Positions 23,932 to 33,093 of a stretch of 64,000 nt of DNA are shown piece after piece. Position numbers and translations under genes: made by a program. The DNA is from Saccharopolyspora hirsuta (GTDB lineage: Bacteria > Actinomycetota > Actinomycetes > Mycobacteriales > Pseudonocardiaceae): NCBI RefSeq assembly GCF_008630535.1, contig NZ_VWPH01000005.1:465564-529563 (forward strand), written 5' to 3'. The notes below the pieces were generated by a model that saw only the letters and a program-made list of their open reading frames with translations, had not been told where the DNA came from and ran no database searches. Within the stretch, counting starts at the first letter, position 1; each line of letters begins with the position of its first letter.

Positions 23932-25110
23932 ATGGTGGAGGCCCACGCTCCGCTGGAGCCGCAGCTGGACGTCGTCGCGCGCGCCGCGGCGTTGCGCGAT
24001 CAGCTGGCATCGCACCGCAGCGAGGGCGAGCAGCAGCGGAGGCTGGCCGACGAGGCGATCGCTGCGCTGGACGCGGCCGGGTTCTTCCGCGCATGGGTGC
24101 CGAGCCGATTCGGCGGCGCCGAGCTCGACCTGCGCACCTACCTGGACGCCACCGCGGAGCTCACCAAGGGCGACGCGTCGGCGGGCTGGCTGGTCATGAT
24201 CCTCGGCTGCGGCGACTGGCTGACCGGGCTGTTCCCGGACCGGGCGCAGCAGGAGGTCTTCGGCGCAGACCCGGACACCAAGGTCTGCCAGGTGCTCTCG
24301 CCGAAGGCCCGGGCCCGGCGCACCGACGGCGGCTGGCTGGTGAGCAGCAGGTGGGCCCCGGCGTCGGGGTGCCTGCACGCGGAGTGGGCGATGCTCGGCA
24401 TGACGCTGCCGGAGCACGGCGCCGCGTTCGGCCTGGTGCCGATGCGGGAGCTGAGCGTCGAGGACACCTGGTTCACCCTCGGGATGCGCGGCACCGGCAG
24501 CAACATGCTGGTCGGCGAGGACGTGTTCATCCCCGACCACCGCGTGCTGCACCGCCGCCCGGCCACGCGCGGCGAGTTCCCCCGCACCGGCAACGACTCC
24601 CCGCGGTACCGGGCCGCGCTGGTCCCCACGCTGGCCACCTTCCTGATCGCCCCGCTGCTCGGGATGGCCGAGCAGGCGCTGGAGCACGTCGTGGCGCAGT
24701 CCGGCGGGCGGGGCATCTCGTTCACCAGCTACGAGCGCCAGCTCGACTCGACCGGGTTCCAGCTGGCGGTGGCCGAGGCGGCCACCAAGATCGACGTCGC
24801 GCGGATGATCGCGCACCGGTCGGCCGCCGTCGTCGAAGGGCACGCGCACGCAGGCACGCATCCCGACCTGCTGGAGCGCACCCGCCTGCGGCAGCACTCC
24901 AGCTACGCGGTGCGGCAGTGCCGGGAGGCCGTCGAGATGCTGGTCAACGCCTACGGGGCGGGTGCGATGTCGGAGCGCGACCCGCTGCACGGCATCGTGC
25001 GCGACATCCAGACCGCGGCCCGGCACGCGCTCGCCCACCCGGCCTCCAACGCCGAGGTCTTCGGCCGCGCGCTGCTGGGCGTCGAACCCGGCATCACCGA
25101 GATGATCTGA
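23932..25110 (+). CDS. Acyl-CoA dehydrogenase-like flavin-dependent oxidoreductase
   Basis: This 392-residue protein has the acyl-CoA dehydrogenase fold: a helical N-terminus (AIAALDAAGFFRAWVPSRFGG), a central beta domain (TWFTLGMRGTGSNMLVGEDVFIPD) and a C-terminal helical bundle. It lies nearer to the DszC/HpaA-type flavin monooxygenases that use reduced FMN than to true dehydrogenases, and no catalytic Glu is obvious. The substrate is unknown. I prefer ATG 23932 because GGAGG is 5 nt upstream; GTG 23914 is an alternative. The ribosome binding site lies inside the hairpin at 23873-23929. Confidence 0.7.
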   Translation: MVEAHAPLEPQLDVVARAAALRDQLASHRSEGEQQRRLADEAIAALDAAGFFRAWVPSRFGGAELDLRTYLDATAELTKGDASAGWLVMILGCGDWLTGLFPDRAQQEVFGADPDTKVCQVLSPKARARRTDGGWLVSSRWAPASGCLHAEWAMLGMTLPEHGAAFGLVPMRELSVEDTWFTLGMRGTGSNMLVGEDVFIPDHRVLHRRPATRGEFPRTGNDSPRYRAALVPTLATFLIAPLLGMAEQALEHVVAQSGGRGISFTSYERQLDSTGFQLAVAEAATKIDVARMIAHRSAAVVEGHAHAGTHPDLLERTRLRQHSSYAVRQCREAVEMLVNAYGAGAMSERDPLHGIVRDIQTAARHALAHPASNAEVFGRALLGVEPGITEMI

Positions 25111-25199
25111 GCCCGCCACACGATCAAGTGACACCGGGAACCGGGCTCCTGGGTGCACCGGTCGAAGTGGTGCCGATCACCTCAGGAGGGAGTTCCGCG

Positions 25200-25412
25200 T
25201 TGCCGGACATCAGGGTTCTGCTGCGGGGCGGCCCGCAGGACGGGAACGAGGTCGACGTGCCCGCGGACGGCTCGGGAAAGCCGATCCCGCGGATCACGCT
25301 CCCCGCCCGCGCCCGCAACGCCCAGGCAGTCCCACCGCTGCTGATCTACGAGCGCGGCCGCCGCGCCCCGGACGGCACCTGGCAGTTCGTCTACGTCGGC
25401 GCCGAGACCTGA
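25200..25412 (+). CDS. Small hypothetical protein (70 residues)
   Basis: The frame starts at TTG 25200, 9 nt after AGGAGGG, and reads LPDIRVLLRGGPQDGNEVDV, ending in RGRRAPDGTWQFVYVGAET. I do not recognise a family. It is a compact beta-rich, soluble protein with an ending (WQFVYVG) like that of small actinobacterial hypotheticals. Its 3' end overlaps the convergent GNAT gene by 22 nt. Confidence 0.55.
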   Translation: MPDIRVLLRGGPQDGNEVDVPADGSGKPIPRITLPARARNAQAVPPLLIYERGRRAPDGTWQFVYVGAET

Positions 25413-25975
25413 GCGGCGTCGCGCCACATCGGGTACATGGTGGGGCCGTCGTGCGGGAGGACCATCGGGGTGCCGATGTCGCGGAAGCCCAGGCGCAGGT
25501 ACAGGTTCCGGCTGCGGGCGCTGCTGGCCTCCAGGTAGGACGGCAGTCCTTCGGCGTCCCACCGCTGCAGGGCGCGGCGCAGCTCAGCGCCGCCGACACC
25601 GGTGGACTGCACCGAGGGGTCGACCGCGATCATCGCCAGGTACTGGTGCGGTTCCGCGGGGTGGTTGGCCGCCGTCAGCTCGCCGAACTCGCGGAAGCGC
25701 TCCATGCGCGGCCCGGCGAGCTCGGCCAGGCGGCGGTCGCCCTCCTCGTCGAGGATGCTCGGCGGTCCGTCGCGGCCGGACAGCCAGACCTGGACCGCGA
25801 GGCCGTCGGCGCCGACGATCACCTCGCCGTGCTGCTCCGCGCGCGGCACGACCATGCCGAACCACCCGCGGTACACCTCGTGGCGGTGCTGCTGGTCCGG
25901 CACCAGCCAGCGGGCGAACTCGTCGTCGGCGAACGCCCGCACCAGCGTTCGGATGCGCACATCGTCACCGGACAC
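25391..25975 (-). CDS. GNAT family N-acetyltransferase
   Basis: This 194-residue protein has the GNAT core: a strand ending LAMIAVDPSVQSTGVGGAEL, which carries the acetyl-CoA pyrophosphate loop in QSTGVGG, and LEASSARSRNLYLRLGF, the typical C-terminal GNAT segment. The substrate is unknown. GTG 25975 has AAGGAG 8 nt upstream. Its start overlaps the end of the amino-acid permease gene by 11 nt, so the two are probably cotranscribed. Confidence 0.8.
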   Translation of the reverse strand: MSGDDVRIRTLVRAFADDEFARWLVPDQQHRHEVYRGWFGMVVPRAEQHGEVIVGADGLAVQVWLSGRDGPPSILDEEGDRRLAELAGPRMERFREFGELTAANHPAEPHQYLAMIAVDPSVQSTGVGGAELRRALQRWDAEGLPSYLEASSARSRNLYLRLGFRDIGTPMVLPHDGPTMYPMWRDAAQVSAPT

Positions 25976-27443
25976 CGGCGGTCTCCTTCCCCGGTTGCAC
26001 CGTCGCCGCGCGCGCTCCCAGGCCGATGCGCGCGTACGCCCACGGGCGGACGCGCTTCAGCGCCGCACCCCAGACGGCACCGAGCACGAACACGACCAGG
26101 AATCCCAGCGGGAGCGCCCAGGCCGCCGGGTCGCCGTCCTCCACGCCGAGCACGGTGCCGAATGAGAGCACCGTCAGCAGCAGGATCACGGCCAGCACCA
26201 CGGCCGCGATCAGGGGCGCGACCACGGTCCGCCAGCGGCTGTGGCCGTGGTCGCGGTGGGCCAGGAAGTAGCCCAGGACCGCGACCGAGGTCAGCATCAC
26301 CAGCGACAGCACGCCGAGCGCACCGGCCGAAGCGCCCCAGAAGAACAGGTAGGTGATCGGGTCGATCCCGGTCACCGCCACCAGCGCCACCACGACGATC
26401 GAGATCGCGGTGGTGGTCAGCGAGCCCGCCGCCGGGGCCGCGGTGCGCGAGCTGGTGGTGCCCCACCAGCTCAGGCCGACGCCCTCGCGGCCCAGCGCGA
26501 AGAAGTAGCGGGAGCAGACGTGGTGGAACGACAGCATCGCGGCGAACAGGCTGGTGACGTACAGGGCCGAGCCGATGGTCACCAGCACCCCGGGCAGCCG
26601 CTGCCCGGCGAGCACGAAGAGCAGTTCCGTGGAGTGGGTCTCGGCCTGCGAGACGATGTTGCCCGGTCCGGTGGCCACCGTCATCGCCCACGTCGACAGC
26701 GAGTACAGGCCGCCGATCACCACCAGCGAGATGTAGGTCGCGTAGATCACCGTGCGCGGGTTCTTGGCCTCCTCGGCCAGCACCGTGGAGTTCTCGAACC
26801 CGATGAACCCGGTGAAGGCGATCACCAGGATGACCCCGGCCGCCCCGGTCATCAGCTGCGCGGGGTTGAGCGTGTCGAGCACGACGCCGTCCGGGGAGGG
26901 CGCGGAGACGAACGCCGCGTCGAAGGTCAGGATGATCGCCACCTCGGCCAGCAGCAGCACGCCCAGCACCCGGCCGTTGACGTCGATGCGCAGCACGCCG
27001 AGCACCGCCACCACGGCCAGGCCCGCGCCCGCGAACACCCACCACGGCGCGGTGCTCCCGGTGACCTGCCGCACGAAGTCGGCCGCCCCGACGCCGAGCC
27101 CGCCCGCCAGGCTGACCAGGATCAGCAGGTAGGACACCAGCGCGACCGCACCCGCCCCGGTGCCGGTCACCCGGCCCAAGCCCTTGGCGATGTAGGCGTA
27201 GAACGCCCCGGCGTTCTCCACGTGCCGGGACATCGTGACGTAGCCGATCGCGAACAGGCCGAGGACCAGGGCGATCGCCAGGTACCCGAGCGGGATCCCG
27301 GTCACCCCGGACACCGCGAAACCGCTGACCGCACCCCCGCCGACGACCGTTTCCGGGGCCGCGGCGGCGACGGTGAAGAAGACGATCGAGGTCACACCCA
27401 GTCGGGCGCGGGCCAGTGCGGCGGACACTTTGGACGGTGGCAA
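25965..27443 (-). CDS. APC family amino-acid permease
   Basis: This 492-residue protein is an APC-superfamily transporter with about 12 membrane helices. Helix 1 has the unwound-type segment VFFTVAAAAPETVVGGG, and the helix 6 region has AFTGFIGFENSTVLAEEAKNP, typical of the YfnA/GABA-permease group. It likely imports an amino acid or amine with protons. TTG 27443 has AAGGAG 8 nt upstream. It is 29 bp after the GPP34 gene on the same strand. Confidence 0.82.
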   Translation of the reverse strand: MPPSKVSAALARARLGVTSIVFFTVAAAAPETVVGGGAVSGFAVSGVTGIPLGYLAIALVLGLFAIGYVTMSRHVENAGAFYAYIAKGLGRVTGTGAGAVALVSYLLILVSLAGGLGVGAADFVRQVTGSTAPWWVFAGAGLAVVAVLGVLRIDVNGRVLGVLLLAEVAIILTFDAAFVSAPSPDGVVLDTLNPAQLMTGAAGVILVIAFTGFIGFENSTVLAEEAKNPRTVIYATYISLVVIGGLYSLSTWAMTVATGPGNIVSQAETHSTELLFVLAGQRLPGVLVTIGSALYVTSLFAAMLSFHHVCSRYFFALGREGVGLSWWGTTSSRTAAPAAGSLTTTAISIVVVALVAVTGIDPITYLFFWGASAGALGVLSLVMLTSVAVLGYFLAHRDHGHSRWRTVVAPLIAAVVLAVILLLTVLSFGTVLGVEDGDPAAWALPLGFLVVFVLGAVWGAALKRVRPWAYARIGLGARAATVQPGKETAGVR

Positions 27444-27472
27444 CTGCTCGCTCCTTCGCGGGTTCGGCGGGA

Positions 27473-28171
27473 TCAGTGTCTGGGGGTGATGGCCGACTGG
27501 CCGCGCGCGGCCGCGACCTCGGCGATCAGGTTCCGCAGCGGTCCGGGGATGCGCTTCTGCCAGGACTTCATCCGGAAGTCGCCCTGCCGCGCGACGTTCT
27601 TGGGCAACCGCACGTTGCGGATCACGCCGGTCTCGCGCGCCAGCAGCGCGAAGGTGATCTCGGCGATGCGCTCCGGCACGGTGATCATGCCGTTGCCGGT
27701 GGCGGTGTCGGCGCTGGTGAACAGCAGCTCCAGGACCGCTTCCGGGCTGGCCACGCCGGGGTCGGCGAACCGCCACGCCGAGGCCGCGCCACCGCGCCAC
27801 CCGGCCGAGACCGGCACCTCGCGCAGCACGTCGATGATGACCAGCCGGGCGCGGACCTTCTCGGTGGCGGCCTGGCCCAGGTAGTCCAGCCAGGTGCGCA
27901 GGTCGTGGCCGGGTTCCTCGCGGATCTCCCGCAGGATCGCCCAGGACAGGAAGTCCGGGCAGCGCCCCCGGCCGCTGGGCCGGACGCTGGGGGTGACCGC
28001 GATCTCCTCCTCCAGGATCAGCTCGGCCAGCAGGCCCGCGGCGCAGCCCAGCGAGACCAGCGCACCGTCCACCCGGGGTGTGATCCGGTGCCCTCCGGCG
28101 TGCGCGGCGAGGAAGAACCGATCCGCCACCCGCAGCGGGATGCGGGTGGCATCCAGCTCGGAAACCGTCAC
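27473..28171 (-). CDS. GPP34 (GOLPH3/Vps74-like) family protein
   Basis: This 232-residue protein matches the GPP34 family through its opening (LRVADRFFLAAHAGGHRITP) and the helical body ending with a conserved basic patch (RKxx-like RNVRLPKNVARQGDFRMKS). Eukaryotic members bind PI4P at the Golgi. Actinobacteria have many copies of unknown function, possibly lipid- or membrane-associated. GTG 28171 starts it, and it precedes the permease gene in the same direction. The 283 bp before it face the divergent ABC exporter. Confidence 0.7.
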   Translation of the reverse strand: MTVSELDATRIPLRVADRFFLAAHAGGHRITPRVDGALVSLGCAAGLLAELILEEEIAVTPSVRPSGRGRCPDFLSWAILREIREEPGHDLRTWLDYLGQAATEKVRARLVIIDVLREVPVSAGWRGGAASAWRFADPGVASPEAVLELLFTSADTATGNGMITVPERIAEITFALLARETGVIRNVRLPKNVARQGDFRMKSWQKRIPGPLRNLIAEVAAARGQSAITPRH

Positions 28172-28454
28172 CGGCCACCCCCGGCCGAAGTGCCGATCAA
28201 CACCCAGTCGCTCCCATCCGAGCCGTCGCCGCCCCCGAACCGATCACCCGCCGAGTTCGGAAAGTGCCCGAAACAGCGCACAGAGTAACTTACCCGAAGG
28301 TTTGTTCAAGTTCGCTGCCCGCGCGTGCCGTTGCGACAGCCGGGTGATCTCCGGTCCGGGAACACCCCCGCGGGCGGCGTTGTTGACTTCGACCTAGCAC
28401 GAGGTTCGAGGATGGCGCAGTACGGTCGACGCACATCCGGAGGGGGCTGCGAAC

Positions 28455-30329
28455 ATGACGGTGAGCTGGGAGACGATGCGATCCTTCGCCAGCGACGGAT
28501 CGGTGACCCGGCAGCGGCTCTCGCCCGGGTTGGCCCGCCGCATCCTGCGCTACGCCCGGCCCTACCTGCGCGACATCGTCCCGTTCCTGGCGCTGGTGGT
28601 CCTGGCCGCCGTGCTCGGCATCGTCAACCCGCTGCTGTTCAAGGCGATCATCGACGACGGGATCGTGCCGCGGAACATGTCGGTGGTGGTCTGGCTGGCG
28701 GTCGCGGTCGCCGGGGTCGCGCTCCTGGACGCCGCGCTGTCGCTGCTGCAGCGCTGGTACTCCGCCCGGCTCGGCGAGGGGCTGATCTACGACCTGCGCT
28801 CGGAGGTCTTCGACCACGTGCAGCGGATGCCGGTGGCGTTCTTCGTCCGGGCCCAGACCGGGGCGCTGGTCAGCCGCCTCAACAACGACGTCATCGGCGC
28901 GCAGCGGGCGCTGACCAGCACGCTGTCGTCGGTGGTGTCCAACGTGCTGAGCCTGGTCCTGGTGCTGGCCACCATGTTCACGCTGTCCTGGCAGATCACC
29001 CTGATCGCGCTGGCGCTGCTGCCGCTGTTCCTGCTGCCGGTGCGCTGGATCGGGCGGCGGCTGCAGCGGATCACCCGGGAGCAGATGAAGGTCGACGCCG
29101 AGATGAGCTCGCTGATGACCGAGCGCTTCGGGGTGGCCGGGGCGATGCTGGCCAAGCTCTACGGCCGCGCCGACGAGGAGGCCGCGCGGTTCTCCGAGCG
29201 GGCCGCGCGGGTGCGCGACATGGGTGTGATCTCGGCGATGTACAGCCGGGTCTTCTTCGTCGCGCTGACGCTGCTGGCCTCGCTGGCCACCGCGGTGGTC
29301 TACGGACTGGGCGGCGGCCTGGTGCTGACCGGCGCGTTCCAGCTCGGCACCCTGGTCGCGCTGGCCACCCTGCTCAACCGGCTCTACGGGCCGCTGACCG
29401 CGCTGTCGAACGTGCACGTGGACGTGATGACCGCGCTGGTCAGCTTCGACCGGGTCTTCGAGATCCTGGACCTGCGCCCGATGGTCCGGGAGAAGCCGGA
29501 CGCCGCCGAGCTGCCCGCCGGTGCCGCCGACGTCGAGTTCGACCGGGTGTCGTTCCGCTACCCGGCCTCCGACGAGGTCTCGCTGGCCTCGCTGGAATCG
29601 GTGGCCCGGAAGGACAGCTCGCCCGCGCACGACGTGCTGCACGACGTCTCCTTCCGCGCCGCGCCGGGCGAGACGATCGCGCTGGTCGGGCACTCGGGCG
29701 CGGGCAAGACCACCATCACCAACCTGGCCGGACGCCTCTACGACGTCGACTCCGGCGCGGTGCGCATCGGCGGCCACGACGTCCGGGACGTCTCGCTGGC
29801 CTCGCTGTACCGCACCGTCGGCGTGGTCACCCAGGACCCGCACATGTTCCACGACACCATCCGCGCCAACCTGACCTTCGCCCGGCCGGACGCCACCGAC
29901 GAGGAGCTCCTGGAAGCGCTGCGCACCGCGCAGCTGGGCCACCTCGTCGAGGCGCTGCCGGAAGGGCTGGACACGGTGGTCGGCGACCGCGGCTACCGGC
30001 TCTCCGGCGGTGAGAAGCAGCGGCTGGCGATCGCCCGGCTGCTGCTCAAGGCCCCGCCGATCGTGGTGCTGGACGAGGCGACCGCGCACCTGGACTCGGA
30101 GTCGGAAGCGGCCGTGCAGGCGGCGCTGCGCACGGCGCTGTCCGGGCGGACCGCGCTGGTCATCGCGCACCGCCTGGCCACCATCCGGGAGGCGGACCGG
30201 ATCCTGGTCATCTCCGGCGGGCGCATCGCCGAGGACGGCACCCACGCCGACCTGCTGTCCCGCGACGGCCTCTACGCCGAGCTCTACCGCACCCAGTTCG
30301 CCCAGCAGGACACCGAAGCAGCGGCCTGA
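28455..30329 (+). CDS. ABC exporter, fused membrane and ATPase domains
   Basis: This 624-residue half transporter has six membrane helices in residues 40-330 and an ATPase domain from about 355. Walker A is GHSGAGKTT, the signature is RLSGGEKQR, Walker B is IVVLDEATAHLD and the switch His lies in VIAHRLAT. It should act as a homodimer to export a lipid, drug or peptide. A serine/alanine insert (SLASLESVARKDSSPAHD) sits at the start of the ATPase domain. It is convergent with a MarR gene that ends 2 nt away. Confidence 0.85.
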   Translation: MTVSWETMRSFASDGSVTRQRLSPGLARRILRYARPYLRDIVPFLALVVLAAVLGIVNPLLFKAIIDDGIVPRNMSVVVWLAVAVAGVALLDAALSLLQRWYSARLGEGLIYDLRSEVFDHVQRMPVAFFVRAQTGALVSRLNNDVIGAQRALTSTLSSVVSNVLSLVLVLATMFTLSWQITLIALALLPLFLLPVRWIGRRLQRITREQMKVDAEMSSLMTERFGVAGAMLAKLYGRADEEAARFSERAARVRDMGVISAMYSRVFFVALTLLASLATAVVYGLGGGLVLTGAFQLGTLVALATLLNRLYGPLTALSNVHVDVMTALVSFDRVFEILDLRPMVREKPDAAELPAGAADVEFDRVSFRYPASDEVSLASLESVARKDSSPAHDVLHDVSFRAAPGETIALVGHSGAGKTTITNLAGRLYDVDSGAVRIGGHDVRDVSLASLYRTVGVVTQDPHMFHDTIRANLTFARPDATDEELLEALRTAQLGHLVEALPEGLDTVVGDRGYRLSGGEKQRLAIARLLLKAPPIVVLDEATAHLDSESEAAVQAALRTALSGRTALVIAHRLATIREADRILVISGGRIAEDGTHADLLSRDGLYAELYRTQFAQQDTEAAA

Positions 30330-30331
30330 GC

Positions 30332-30826
30332 TCAGGCTCCTGGCTGCGGGGGCGCGGTGGTGAGCGTGCCTTCGGGGTCGAGGTGCGCGAGGACCGCCGT
30401 GCAGAGCTCGTTGAGCTGGCGCACCTGGTCTTCGGTGAGCCCGCCGAAGACCAGGTCCCGGACCTTCGCGACGTGTCCCGGCGCCGCGGCCACGACCTTG
30501 TCGTACCCGGCGTCGGTGAGCTCGGCGACGTTGCCGCGCCCGTCGCTGGTGGCCCGCTGTCGGCGAACCCAGCCCTGCTGCTCCAACCGGGCGACCACGT
30601 GCGAGACCCGCGACGGGGAGGCGTTGGCCCGCGCCGCCAGGTCGCTCATCCGCAGCGCGCGGTCGGGGTCCTCGGAGAGCATCGCCAGCACCCAGTAGCC
30701 GAAGTGGGTCAGCCCGGAGTCCCGCTGCAGCTGCGCGTCGAGCGCGGCCGGGACGACGGTCATCAGCGCGGCGAACTTCCGCCAGGCGCACTGCTCCGAA
30801 TCGCTGAGCCATCTGGGTTCGGTCAC
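30332..30826 (-). CDS. MarR family transcriptional regulator
   Basis: This 164-residue protein has the MarR winged helix: the helix-turn-helix in LRMSDLAARANASPSRVSHVV, then a wing in RATSDGRGNVAELTDAG. It should bind DNA as a dimer and respond to phenolic or oxidative signals. GTG 30826 fits the domain start, though the ribosome binding site is weak. The palindrome TGAACGTTCA lies 26 bp upstream and probably is its own operator. It lies tail-to-tail with the ABC exporter gene. Confidence 0.85.
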   Translation of the reverse strand: MTEPRWLSDSEQCAWRKFAALMTVVPAALDAQLQRDSGLTHFGYWVLAMLSEDPDRALRMSDLAARANASPSRVSHVVARLEQQGWVRRQRATSDGRGNVAELTDAGYDKVVAAAPGHVAKVRDLVFGGLTEDQVRQLNELCTAVLAHLDPEGTLTTAPPQPGA

Positions 30827-30851
30827 CGGACCAGCATACGCCAAATATACT

Positions 30852-30861
30852 TGAACGTTCA
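30852..30861. promoter_or_regulatory. Perfect palindrome, probable MarR operator
   Basis: TGAACGTTCA lies 26 bp upstream of the MarR start, inside an AT-rich stretch (AAATATACT) that may hold the promoter. It fits autoregulation by the adjacent MarR protein. Confidence 0.5.
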
Positions 30862-30906
30862 GACATCTGCGCTGTTCAGGGCCTCCGACGGAGGTACCGC
30901 ATCCGC

Positions 30907-31896
30907 TCAGCCAGCGGCGGTGAGCTGGTCGGCGGTGCGGGTGTTGAGGACCCGGTCCGGGGGCACTTCGCACTCCTCGGCGCGGGCGCAGCCGTGCGCC
31001 AGCCAGTCCAGCTGGCCGGGGGCGTGCGCGTCGGAGTCGATGCTGAACAGGCAGCCGATGTCGCGGGCCAGCCGGATCAGCTCGCGGGGCGGGTCCAGCC
31101 GGTCGGGCCGCGAGTTGATCTCGACCGCGACGCCGTGGTCCCGGCACGCCCGGAACACCGCGGCGGCGTCGAAGGTCGACTGCGGGCGCTTCCTGGCGCC
31201 GATCAGGCGGCCGGTGCAGTGCCCGAGCACGTCCACGTGCGGGTTGGCCACCGCCGCGCACATCCGGCGGGTCATCTCCGCGGCGGGCATCCGCAGCTCG
31301 GAGTGCGCGCTGGCCACCACCACGTCGAGCCGGGCCAGCAGCTCCTCCTCCTGGTCCAGCGACCCGTCGGCGAGGATGTCGACCTCGATGCCGGTCAGGA
31401 TGCGGAACGGCGCGAGCCGCCGGTTGAGCTCGGCGACGACGTCCAGCTGCTCGCGCATGCGGTCCGCGGACAGGCCGCGGGCCACCTTCAGCCGCGGCGA
31501 GTGGTCGGTCAGCGCGATCCACTCGTGGCCGAGGTCGCGGGCGGTGGTGGCCATCTCGGCGATCGGGCTGCCCCCGTCGGACCAGTCCGAGTGCGTGTGG
31601 CAGTCGCCGCGCAGCGCCGCCCGCAGCGCCGCGCCGCGCTCCGGGACGTCCACTTCGGACCGGAGCCGGGCCAGGTAGTCGGGGACCTCGCCGCGGTGGG
31701 CGGCCTCGATGACGGCCGCGGTCGTCCGGCCGATGCCCTCCAGCGCGGTCAGCCGCCCCGCGGCCACCCGCTCGTCGAGGTCCGGCAGCTCGTCGACGAC
31801 CGCGGCGGCCCGCCGGAACGCCCGCACCCGGTAGGTCGGCGCATCGGCCCGTTCCAGCCAGAAGGCGATCTCGCGCAGTGCCCGTGCCGCATCCAC
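30907..31896 (-). CDS. PHP domain phosphoesterase with N-terminal HhH domain
   Basis: This 329-residue protein has an N-terminal helix-hairpin-helix of the PolX type (LTALEGIGRTTAAVIEAA, about residues 49-66) and a C-terminal PHP domain with metal motifs DCHTHSDWSDG, ALTDHSPR, GIEVDIL, ASAHS, HCTGR and DSDAH. It resembles the C-terminal half of family X DNA polymerases without the polymerase, so it may be a 3' phosphoesterase or exonuclease in DNA repair. It runs ahead of the MarR gene on the minus strand, 80 bp away. Confidence 0.8.
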   Translation of the reverse strand: MDAARALREIAFWLERADAPTYRVRAFRRAAAVVDELPDLDERVAAGRLTALEGIGRTTAAVIEAAHRGEVPDYLARLRSEVDVPERGAALRAALRGDCHTHSDWSDGGSPIAEMATTARDLGHEWIALTDHSPRLKVARGLSADRMREQLDVVAELNRRLAPFRILTGIEVDILADGSLDQEEELLARLDVVVASAHSELRMPAAEMTRRMCAAVANPHVDVLGHCTGRLIGARKRPQSTFDAAAVFRACRDHGVAVEINSRPDRLDPPRELIRLARDIGCLFSIDSDAHAPGQLDWLAHGCARAEECEVPPDRVLNTRTADQLTAAG

Positions 31897-32022
31897 GTGG
31901 TCCTTCGTAGTCGCTGCGCGGCAGTGACGCCACCGACGATTCCCGCTCGGGTCTTGGCCCGCGCCCGGGGCGGGGCGTTAGATGACCACCGGGAACGCGA
32001 TCTTCGAGGGACGAGGTGGAGA

Positions 32023-33090
32023 GTGCAGGAGTACGAACTCGCGGTGCTGCCCGGTGACGGGATCGGCAACGAGGTCATGCCCGAGGCGTTGCGGGTGCTC
32101 GACGTGGTCGGCGCGAAGTACGGGGTGCGGTTCGGCTACCGGCACTTCGACTGGAGCTGCGAGACCTACAAGAGCACCGGGGCGATGATGCCGCCCGACG
32201 GGCTGGCGCGGTTGCGCGACCACGACGCGATCCTGCTCGGCGCGGTCGGCTGGCCCGGCGTGCCCGACCACATCTCGCTGTGGGGGCTGCTGCTGCCGAT
32301 CCGGCGCGAGTTCGACCAGTACGTCAACCTGCGGCCGGTGCGGCTGCTGCCGGGCGTGACGCCGCCGGTGCGCGACAAGCAGCCGGGCGACATCGACTTC
32401 TGGGTGGTCCGGGAGAACACCGAGGGCGAGTACTCGCAGCTGGGCGGCAGGCAGGGCGAGGGCACCCCGACCGAGATGGTGCTGCAGACCGCGGCCTTCA
32501 CCCGGCGCGGCACCGACCGGATCATGCGCTACGCCTTCGAGCTGGCCCGCGAGCTCGGCAAGCCGCACGTGACCTCGGCGACCAAGTCCAACGGCATCTA
32601 CCACTCGATGCCGTACTGGGACGAGCGGTTCGCCGCCATCGCCGCGGAGTACCCGGAGATCACCGTCGACCAGGACCACATCGACATCCTGTGCGCGCGG
32701 TTCGTGATGTCGCCGGAGCGCTTCGACGTGGTGGTGGCCAGCAACCTGTTCGGCGACATCCTGTCCGACCTGGGGCCGGGCGTGACCGGCACGATCGGGG
32801 TGGCGCCGTCGGGCAACATCAACCCCGAGCGCACCTACCCGTCGACCTTCGAGCCGGTGCACGGGTCGGCGCCGGACATCGCCGGGAAGGGCATCGCCAA
32901 CCCGATCGGCCAGATCTGGTCGGCGGCGATGATGCTGGACCACCTCGGGCTGGCGGAGGCCGGTGCCGACGTGGTCGCCGCGATCGAGCGGGTGCTCGCC
33001 GACGCCTCGGCCCCGCGCACGCCCGACCTCGGCGGCAAGGCGACCACCGAGGACCTGGGCAGGGCGATCGCGGAGGCGGTCCGGGGCTGA
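32023..33090 (+). CDS. Tartrate/D-malate dehydrogenase-type enzyme
   Basis: This 355-residue protein belongs to the isocitrate/isopropylmalate dehydrogenase family. LLGAVGWPGVPDHISLWGLLLPIRREFDQYVNLRP and SNLFGDILSDLGPGV are closest to tartrate dehydrogenase/decarboxylase and D-malate dehydrogenase. Catalytic Tyr and Lys fit ENTEGEYSQLGG and TKSNGIYH. It would oxidise D-malate or tartrate with NAD+ and divalent metal. GTG 32023 follows GAGG by 6 nt. It is divergent from the PHP gene. Confidence 0.8.
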   Translation: MQEYELAVLPGDGIGNEVMPEALRVLDVVGAKYGVRFGYRHFDWSCETYKSTGAMMPPDGLARLRDHDAILLGAVGWPGVPDHISLWGLLLPIRREFDQYVNLRPVRLLPGVTPPVRDKQPGDIDFWVVRENTEGEYSQLGGRQGEGTPTEMVLQTAAFTRRGTDRIMRYAFELARELGKPHVTSATKSNGIYHSMPYWDERFAAIAAEYPEITVDQDHIDILCARFVMSPERFDVVVASNLFGDILSDLGPGVTGTIGVAPSGNINPERTYPSTFEPVHGSAPDIAGKGIANPIGQIWSAAMMLDHLGLAEAGADVVAAIERVLADASAPRTPDLGGKATTEDLGRAIAEAVRG

Positions 33091-33093
33091 CCG

